From contig CAADYR010000171.1 of the NCBI GenBank assembly GCA_900753305.1, positions 1 to 64,000 on the forward strand: 64,000 nucleotides of DNA, read 5' to 3'. This document shows, one piece after another, positions 58,491 through 64,000 of this stretch (its first letter is position 1; each line of letters begins with the position of its first letter). A program made the position numbers and the translations under genes. The notes under the pieces are model-generated. The model saw nothing but the letters and a program-made list of their open reading frames with translations. It was not told the origin of the DNA and ran no database searches. Source of the stretch: Lachnospiraceae bacterium. Its GTDB lineage: Bacteria > Bacillota > Clostridia > Lachnospirales > Lachnospiraceae.

Positions 58491-58642
58491 TTCGAACAAG
58501 ACTGAAAATATAAATAAATATAAATAAAAAACTAAATATATATTAAAAAACTAAAAATAATATGATAAAATGAAATTACATTGTTTGTACATAAAATAGA
58601 AAACCATTATCGAGGTTATCAAAACAGAAAGGAAGTATATCC
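58491..58642. other. Very AT-rich upstream region of the chemoreceptor gene
   Basis: About 150 bases with short TAAATA-type runs. It must hold the chemoreceptor promoter; no SigA pair stands out, and no SigD-type box was recognised. Confidence 0.4.
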
Positions 58643-60106
58643 GTGAAAGTATCAGAATTAGAAAGCAATAATAGGGCTGCGATGACAGCGCATGCCATAG
58701 AAATTGTTGTTATGTTGATTTTCTGCCTGTTGCAGGTAATGTCACAAAAACGGAGTGTTGCATTGTTAGTATTTGATGTTATATTTGGGGCAGGTCCTGT
58801 TGCAGCAGAAATTTTCTTCTGGAAAAAAGATCATGAGACGAAGATGATCAAACATCTGGTAGCAATTGGCTTTGCAATATACTATTCATACACATTATTT
58901 ACCTGCAATAATAATCTGGTATTTGCATTTGTTATTCCCATGATAGTTATGATCACGATTTTTAATGATAGTAAATACAGTATACAGATCAATTCCGGTA
59001 CGGTTATTTTAAGTGTGATAACAGCCATAGGCGGTGCAAAGAGTGGATTGTTTGGGTATGAAGGAGCAGATGATGCGATTTTACAGATCGTTATTATGAT
59101 CCTTGTAGCTGCCTTTTCCATATATTCAGCAAGAACATCCCATGCTAACAGCCAGCAGGTTATTGATGATGCAATCAAGGCGAAAAATGATGCGGAGGAA
59201 CTTCTGGAGAAAGTAGAGAGTCTGTCTGCTGCTATGCATGATGGTATCAAAGATATTTATGGTGATCTGGAGCAGCTTAATCATGCAACAAAATCAACAC
59301 AGGATGCAATGACACAGCTCTCATCTGGTGCAGCGGAGACTGCAGATGCCGTACAGAAGCAGACTCAGCAGACAGAGGAGATTCAGAATAAAGTAAGTCA
59401 GGTTTCAGAGGCAACAGGAAATATTTCAGGAAGCATGGAACATACACTGGATGTACTGAAACAGGGAAGACAGGATATGGAAGTTCTCGTATCACAGGTG
59501 GAAAATTCTGTATCAAATGGAGCAGAAGTGGCTGATAAACTGGAAACACTGAATGGTTATGTTGAGAAGATGCATGAGATTGTCAAGATGATCAGCAACA
59601 TTGCCAATCAGACAAGTATGCTGGCACTGAATGCCAGTATTGAGGCTGCCAGAGCCGGAGAAGCAGGAAGGGGCTTTGCAGTTGTAGCATCACAGGTAAC
59701 GGCAATGGCTGGTCAGACCAAAGAAGCAACAGTTAATATTACAGATTTGATCGCTAATGTATCAACTGCGATTGAAGAGGTCGTAACAGTGATTCATCAG
59801 ATGTTGAATGGAATTGATGAAGAGAAGCAATCAGCAGCTAATGCATCAGACAGCTTTGAAAATATTGAACAGAACACACATGTGATTGAAAGTAATGTAA
59901 AGAGTCTGATCAGCAGTATTGCTGAATTAAAGGAGGCAAATGACAGAATTGTAGATTCCATTCAGACTATATCTGCAATTTCTCAGGAAGTATCAGCACA
60001 TGCAAATCAGACAGCAGCAGCAGAGGAGAAGAATGCAAAGGTCATCGATAACATGGATTCCAAGATGCACAAGCTGATCATGTATATTACCAAGGCAGAT
60101 AAATAA
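58643..60106 (+). CDS. Methyl-accepting chemotaxis protein
   Basis: A 487-residue chemoreceptor. The N-terminal about 165 residues form six membrane segments without a large periplasmic domain, so the signal may come from within or from the membrane. A long cytoplasmic coiled coil follows, with the highly conserved hairpin tip LALNASIEAARAGEAGRGFA (about residues 329-348). No HAMP domain is obvious. The start is GTG 58643 with AAAGGAAG in front. It stands 14 bases before a truncated sensor gene. Confidence 0.9.
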   Translation: MKVSELESNNRAAMTAHAIEIVVMLIFCLLQVMSQKRSVALLVFDVIFGAGPVAAEIFFWKKDHETKMIKHLVAIGFAIYYSYTLFTCNNNLVFAFVIPMIVMITIFNDSKYSIQINSGTVILSVITAIGGAKSGLFGYEGADDAILQIVIMILVAAFSIYSARTSHANSQQVIDDAIKAKNDAEELLEKVESLSAAMHDGIKDIYGDLEQLNHATKSTQDAMTQLSSGAAETADAVQKQTQQTEEIQNKVSQVSEATGNISGSMEHTLDVLKQGRQDMEVLVSQVENSVSNGAEVADKLETLNGYVEKMHEIVKMISNIANQTSMLALNASIEAARAGEAGRGFAVVASQVTAMAGQTKEATVNITDLIANVSTAIEEVVTVIHQMLNGIDEEKQSAANASDSFENIEQNTHVIESNVKSLISSIAELKEANDRIVDSIQTISAISQEVSAHANQTAAAEEKNAKVIDNMDSKMHKLIMYITKADK

Positions 60107-60120
60107 GAGAGGTTTGGGGC

Positions 60121-60715
60121 ATGGGCAAGAAATCAAAGCCTAAGAAACAATTTATATTCACGGCTGTTATGATAGGAGTTAATATTCTGATATCCTGCAT
60201 TTGTGTAGGTATGTTCCAGAATTATGTAAGTGGCAATCATGCTGCTATTCATGATGTTGCATTGCAGGGAGTTGTGGAACTGGCCAATACTATGACAAAA
60301 CAACTGGAACGCTATATGACCAATCAGAATGATGTACTTGGAAGCACTGTTGAATATATAGATTCCATGAATTTTACCAAAGAAGAAACAGTGAACCTGA
60401 TGGTACATCTCAAGAATATGGATGGTACATTGATGTTGGTTAATCCATAGACATATCAGGGATAAGCCGGATCTTATCCTTCTGGATTATGAGATGCCAG
60501 TCTGCTCAGGACAGCAGTTCCTTGAGATGATCCGTGCAGAAGTATCAACCAGTATGATACCGGTTATTTTTCTGACTGCCAAGGGGGATAAAGAGAGCGT
60601 AAAAAGCGTTCTGGCATTGAAGCCTGCAGGATATCTGCTAAAGACCATGGCGGCAGAGCAGATCGTGGAAAGCATTGATAATTTCTTTGAAAAAAACAAG
60701 GCCAAAAGCTGATCG
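60121..60715 (+). pseudogene. Membrane sensor / receiver protein remnant
   Basis: The first 109 codons (60121-60450) encode a basic start, one membrane segment (FTAVMIGVNILISCICVGMF) and the start of an extracellular sensor ending at DGTLMLVNP and a stop. From about 60452 another frame encodes most of a response-regulator receiver: PDLILLDYEMPVCSGQQFLE with the phospho-Asp, FLTAKGD and YLLKTMAAEQI with the conserved Lys, to a stop at 60712. The first two receiver strands and everything between sensor and receiver are missing. It is best read as a large hybrid sensor protein cut by an internal deletion. Confidence 0.75.
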
Positions 60716-60754
60716 CAATTCATGACGAAAAACACTGCATTCACGCAAAATCCG

Positions 60755-60783
60755 TTGTACCAACCTCAAAAGTGCGTTAAGAT
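60755..60783 (+). promoter_or_regulatory. Promoter of the nfeD-SPFH operon
   Basis: TTGTAC (60755-60760), a 17-base spacer and TAAGAT (60778-60783). Confidence 0.65.
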
Positions 60784-60814
60784 AGAGACATCAAAGGAAA
60801 GGAGGGAGCATAAT

Positions 60815-61267
60815 ATGACGGATTATACGATGATATGGCTGGCAATTATGATCGTACTGATCGGAATTGAGATCGTGACAGTAGGGTTGACAACGATATG
60901 GTTTGCAATCGGGGCGTTAGCTGCAATTCTGGCTGCTTTTATGGGTGGTAGTGTGATCGTACAGATTGCGGTATTTCTTATTGTTTCATTAGGTATGCTG
61001 ATCTTTACACGGCCTTTTGCGATGAAATACATAAATGCCACACATATTAAAACAAATTATGAGGGTATTATCGGAAAAATCGTCAGGATCACACAGGACG
61101 TGGATAATCTTAATGCGACTGGTGCAGCAATAGTGAATGGGCAGGAATGGACAGTCCGTTCAAATCAGGATGATATGAAGATCCAGGCAGGAAATCTGGC
61201 GAAAGTCATCAGGATCTCAGGTGTAAAACTGATCGTAGAAAAATATGAGGAGGAGAAAACACAATGA
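60815..61267 (+). CDS. NfeD-like membrane protein
   Basis: A 150-residue short NfeD protein: three N-terminal membrane segments (about residues 4-75, starting YTMIWLAIMIVLIGIEIVTV) and a C-terminal OB-fold (YEGIIGKIVRITQDVDNLNA, GQEWTVRSNQD, KLIVEKYE). GGAGGGAG stands before ATG 60815; the frame upstream to 60722 lacks a site. It overlaps the SPFH gene by four bases (ATGA). NfeD and SPFH proteins form membrane microdomain complexes. Confidence 0.88.
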   Translation: MTDYTMIWLAIMIVLIGIEIVTVGLTTIWFAIGALAAILAAFMGGSVIVQIAVFLIVSLGMLIFTRPFAMKYINATHIKTNYEGIIGKIVRITQDVDNLNATGAAIVNGQEWTVRSNQDDMKIQAGNLAKVIRISGVKLIVEKYEEEKTQ

Positions 61268-62172
61268 TTTTCTTAGTAATTTTATTTATTTTAGTCATGA
61301 TTTTAGCAAGCAATATACGTATCGTACCACAGGCAAGTGCATATGTTATTGAAAGATTAGGCGGCTATTCAGCCACATGGGGTGTGGGCCTTCATTTTAA
61401 GGTGCCTTTTCTGGACAGAGTTGCCAAGAGAGTGAACTTAAAGGAACAGGTAGTAGATTTCCCACCACAGCCCGTTATTACCAAGGATAATGTTACCATG
61501 CAGATCGATACTGTTGTCTTTTTCCAGATTACAGATCCCAAGATGTATGCATACGGTGTAGATAATCCTATTGTAGCAATTGAGAAACTGACAGCTACAA
61601 CACTTCGTAATATCATTGGTGATATGGAACTTGACCAGACATTGACATCCAGAGAGGTCATTAACACAAGCATGCGTTCCGCATTGGATGTAGCAACTGA
61701 CCCATGGGGAATCAAGGTTAACCGTGTAGAGTTAAAGAACATTATTCCTCCTGAAGCAATCAGAAATGCAATGGAGAAGCAGATGAAGGCAGAACGTGAG
61801 AGACGTGAAGCTGTCACAATCGCAGAAGGTGAGAAGAAATCAAGCATCCTGGTAGCAGAAGGTAAGAAGGAATCTGCAATTCTGGAAGCCGAAGCTGAGA
61901 AGCAGGCTGCAATTCTCCGTGCTGAAGCTGAGAAAGAGAAACGTATCAAGGAAGCAGAAGGTCAGGCAGAAGCTGTTCGTATCGTACAGCAGGCAAATGC
62001 AGAAGGTATCAAGTTCTTAAAAGAAGCCGGAGCAGATGAAGCGGTTCTTACGATCAAGAGTCTGGAAGCATTTGAGAAGGCTGCTAATGGTCAGGCAACT
62101 AAGATCATTATCCCATCTGAGATCCAGGGCGTTGCAGGTCTGGCAAAATCTCTGGGAGAAGTGTTGAAATAA
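61264..62172 (+). CDS. Stomatin/prohibitin-like SPFH protein (QmcA type)
   Basis: A 302-residue membrane-anchored scaffold. One N-terminal segment (MIFLVILFILVMILAS), SPFH domain from IRIVPQASAYVIERLGGYSA through FFQITDPKMYAYG, then a heptad-rich Ala/Glu region with repeated AEGEKKSSI, AEGKKESAI and AEAEKQAAI units (about residues 196-225) and a C-terminal stretch KIIIPSEIQG typical of the QmcA/paraslipin group. Translationally coupled to nfeD by a 4-base overlap. It differs from the hflKC pair at 1734. Confidence 0.93.
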   Translation: MIFLVILFILVMILASNIRIVPQASAYVIERLGGYSATWGVGLHFKVPFLDRVAKRVNLKEQVVDFPPQPVITKDNVTMQIDTVVFFQITDPKMYAYGVDNPIVAIEKLTATTLRNIIGDMELDQTLTSREVINTSMRSALDVATDPWGIKVNRVELKNIIPPEAIRNAMEKQMKAERERREAVTIAEGEKKSSILVAEGKKESAILEAEAEKQAAILRAEAEKEKRIKEAEGQAEAVRIVQQANAEGIKFLKEAGADEAVLTIKSLEAFEKAANGQATKIIIPSEIQGVAGLAKSLGEVLK

Positions 62173-62220
62173 GCACTGGCTTATTATAAACTATAACTGA
62201 ATATGGAGGGATGGACAGCA

Positions 62221-62943
62221 ATGACGAAGATAATGATATTAGAAGACAGTATGGACAGTCTCATGGCACTCACAGCCATGATAAAGAAAATATCAAAAGA
62301 CATTGCTGTTGTCCCTGTTGAGAGTCTGGAAAAGGCGAGAGCAGCATTGCAGGATGAGGCGAATCTTTTTCAGGCTTTTTTATTGGATATTAATCTGGAC
62401 GAGCAGGATATGGAAGATGCATCAGGGATGGAATTTGCCAGACAGGTGCGAAATGATATCCGTTATGCTTTTACACCACTTGTCATGATCACTTCTATTG
62501 CAAATCTGGAATTGGCGGCATACAGGGAACTTCACTGTTATCAATATATTTTGAAACCATATGATGAGGAAGAAATTGAGAAACTGATCCATAAAGTCCT
62601 GTTTCAGACAGGAGAGAGTAAGGAACCTTTTGTGCTGGTCAAGAAAGAGGGAGTCAATTATAAGATATATTGCAAAGATATCGTGTATCTCTATGCGATT
62701 CCCAGAGGAATATGTCTGGTACTGCAAAAAGAAACCATGAAGATTCCTTATCTATCTATTAAACAGATACTTGCGAAATTACCGGAAGAGCAGTTCATAC
62801 AATGCCATAGAATGTATGTGGTAAACAGGAGTTATATTGACTACGTGGATATCGTAAACCGGATCATTCGAATGAAAGGCTCACAGGAAGTAGAAATCGG
62901 AGTCACATATAAGACAGAAATAAGAGGGCTTTTGCATGTCTGA
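62221..62943 (+). CDS. LytTR-family response regulator
   Basis: A 240-residue regulator. The receiver domain (residues 1-120) has MILEDS with its acidic residues, the phospho-Asp in AFLLDINLDEQ, and YQYILKPYDEEEI with the Lys. The LytTR DNA-binding domain (about 135-240) includes GVNYKIYCKDIVYLYAI and FIQCHRMYVVNRSYIDYVD. GGAGGG at 62206-62211 lies 9 bases before ATG 62221. It overlaps the GHKL kinase gene by 8 bases. No peptide-precursor gene is visible nearby. Confidence 0.92.
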   Translation: MTKIMILEDSMDSLMALTAMIKKISKDIAVVPVESLEKARAALQDEANLFQAFLLDINLDEQDMEDASGMEFARQVRNDIRYAFTPLVMITSIANLELAAYRELHCYQYILKPYDEEEIEKLIHKVLFQTGESKEPFVLVKKEGVNYKIYCKDIVYLYAIPRGICLVLQKETMKIPYLSIKQILAKLPEEQFIQCHRMYVVNRSYIDYVDIVNRIIRMKGSQEVEIGVTYKTEIRGLLHV

Positions 62944-63793
62944 ATTTGCGCAACTTGGCAGAAAATTATTTTACAGAGTATTTTGTGTAATGGCATTGAT
63001 CATTGCAGTCTATCTGATTGTTGACCTGTATCTGAGTCATACCCTTGATGTGAAGGTAATTGTGTTATTTGGAATTTTGTTAGCCGTTATTTTTTTCGGA
63101 TGGTGGGACTGGCTTGCCAATTATGCGGTTTTAAAGAGGCAGGAAGAAGAACTTAAAATTTATGAGTTATATATTCATCCATTGGAAGAACTGACAAAAG
63201 ATATCAGAGCCAGACAGCATGAATTCGATAATCATATGAATGCAATTTTAAATATGCATGTAACGATAGATAATTACGAGGAACTTGTGCAGGCACAGTC
63301 TGCCTATTGTAAGGAAATCTATGAGTCAAAGGAAATCAGCACATCGGCATTGCTTAGAATCTCGGATAAGATACTGGCGGGTTTTCTGTACAGTAAATTA
63401 TTAGGAGCACCTGGCTATGCAGATGTGGAAATTCAGGTACTTAGTCAGCAGATCATTACTTCGGTATCTGAGCATAATCTTGTGGAAATACTGGGGACAC
63501 TTGTGGATAATGCATTCGAGGCAGCTACACCAGAGCTTCCGACAGTGGAAATGGTACTGGATTCGAGAAATGATAAGTTGATTTTCATGATCCGCAATCA
63601 GGTACAGGGACTGACCATGGGAGACATTTCACGTTTCTTTCAGAAAGGCTATACAACCAAGGATAACAGCGAATGTCGTGGACTTGGATTATATCAGGCA
63701 AATATGATTGCACAACAATTCGGCGGTGAGATCACAGTGGAACTGACAGAAGGGGAAGAAAGCCAGGAGATCTGTTTCAGAGTAGAAATATAG
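62936..63793 (+). CDS. GHKL-type sensor histidine kinase (AgrC-like, short)
   Basis: A 285-residue kinase with only two membrane segments (about residues 15-35 and 40-62), far fewer than the six or so of AgrC-like peptide sensors. The H-box is IRARQHEFDNHMNAI, the N-box EILGTLVDNAFEA and the G-box CRGLGLYQANMIAQQFGG, of the HPK10/GHKL type. The start overlaps the regulator's end by 8 bases, so the two are a two-component system. With little outside the membrane, the signal may be sensed within it or through a partner. Confidence 0.9.
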   Translation: MSEFAQLGRKLFYRVFCVMALIIAVYLIVDLYLSHTLDVKVIVLFGILLAVIFFGWWDWLANYAVLKRQEEELKIYELYIHPLEELTKDIRARQHEFDNHMNAILNMHVTIDNYEELVQAQSAYCKEIYESKEISTSALLRISDKILAGFLYSKLLGAPGYADVEIQVLSQQIITSVSEHNLVEILGTLVDNAFEAATPELPTVEMVLDSRNDKLIFMIRNQVQGLTMGDISRFFQKGYTTKDNSECRGLGLYQANMIAQQFGGEITVELTEGEESQEICFRVEI

Positions 63794-63829
63794 ATAGTAA
63801 AAAAATTTTGAAAAAAATTAAAAAAAAGC

Positions 63830-63858
63830 TTGCATTTTGATCTGACCTGTAGTAGTAT
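63830..63858 (+). promoter_or_regulatory. Promoter of tRNA-Glu
   Basis: TTGCAT (63830-63835), a 17-base spacer and TAGTAT (63853-63858); TATAAA three bases on is an alternative -10. Confidence 0.65.
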
Positions 63859-63896
63859 AAACAAGTCGGCACGATACGGACGACAGAACAACAAAT

Positions 63897-63968
63897 GGCT
63901 TGTTGGTCAAGCGGTTAAGACGCCGCCCTCTCACGGCGGAATCAGGGGTTCGATTCCCCTACAAGCTG
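63897..63968 (+). tRNA. tRNA-Glu (CTC)
   Basis: Acceptor GGCTTGT/ACAAGCT (the first pair is G-T), anticodon stem CCGCC/GGCGG with loop CTCTCAC (anticodon CTC), T-arm AGGGG/CCCCT with TTCGATT, discriminator G. CCA is not encoded. Only 32 bases remain in the window, so a tRNA cluster may continue beyond. Confidence 0.94.
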
Positions 63969-64000
63969 TTGACTATTTGAATTGAATAGCCCAACCCATG

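Noticed and set aside
62936..63793. An agr-type quorum-sensing locus
   Set aside because: The LytTR/GHKL pair is present, but no AgrB-like processing enzyme or small peptide precursor was found, and the kinase has only two membrane segments.

Overview
The window looks like a chromosomal segment of a low-GC Firmicute of the class Clostridia, most likely a fibre-degrading gut Lachnospiraceae. The evidence is the AT-rich intergenic DNA, strong AGGAGG-type ribosome binding sites, TTGACA/TATAAT promoters, HrcA-type CIRCE control of groESL, a c-di-GMP-I riboswitch, small proteins of DUF378 and DUF6465 type, and plant-polysaccharide genes. The species cannot be named from the sequence alone. There is no rRNA operon, prophage, CRISPR array or intact insertion sequence.

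Layout. 1-6.5 kb: tRNA-Asn, M20C dipeptidase, hflK-hflC, DUF378 and DUF6465 genes, a c-di-GMP-I riboswitch that ends in its own terminator, and an XRE/S24-like regulator. 6.7-13.1 kb: CBS/DRTGG pyrophosphatase, HU, tRNA-Pro, a candidate small RNA, hflX, a DUF3810 metalloprotease-like gene and an Mbeg1-like hydrolase. 13-20.6 kb: hexuronate catabolism (LacI regulator, uxaB, uxaA, kdgK, a KduD-like dehydrogenase, and eda fused to a VOC-like domain). 20.6-25 kb: HIT protein, HPr-like protein without the phospho-His, DMT exporter, and two COG0523 GTPases, one His-rich and one fused to a DUF1980 domain. 25-26.8 kb: pyrBI on the minus strand, preceded by a leader peptide containing an intrinsic terminator. 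27-29.6 kb: yefM-yoeB, PH-domain protein, two minus-strand membrane or anchored proteins. 29.7-39 kb: pheA, a DUF815 ATPase, ppx, ppk, maf and two unknown genes, all one way. 39-43.8 kb: Uma2-type nuclease gene, then a decayed pectin/rhamnogalacturonan locus (AraC, GH106-like, GH28, GH105, GH28 and Rpn-nuclease remnants). 43.9-48.4 kb: GH74-GH31, probable xyloglucan breakdown in the cytoplasm. 48.5-53.6 kb (minus strand): PHP phosphoesterase, ABC-F ATPase, DUF1538 membrane protein with a tandem PII protein. 53.7-64 kb: degenerate GGDEF protein, groESL, MATE pump, chemoreceptor, a hybrid-sensor remnant, nfeD with an SPFH gene, LytTR regulator with GHKL kinase, and tRNA-Glu.

How it fits together. 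The uronate operon feeds galacturonate and unsaturated uronates into KDG, KDPG, then pyruvate and glyceraldehyde-3-phosphate. The enzymes upstream that would release those sugars are partly wrecked in this window, while the xyloglucan pair is intact. Regulation is rich in RNA elements: a riboswitch, a probable UTP-sensing attenuator, a candidate sRNA, three multi-hairpin intergenic elements, and one leader sequence shared by two unrelated genes (hflX and GH31).
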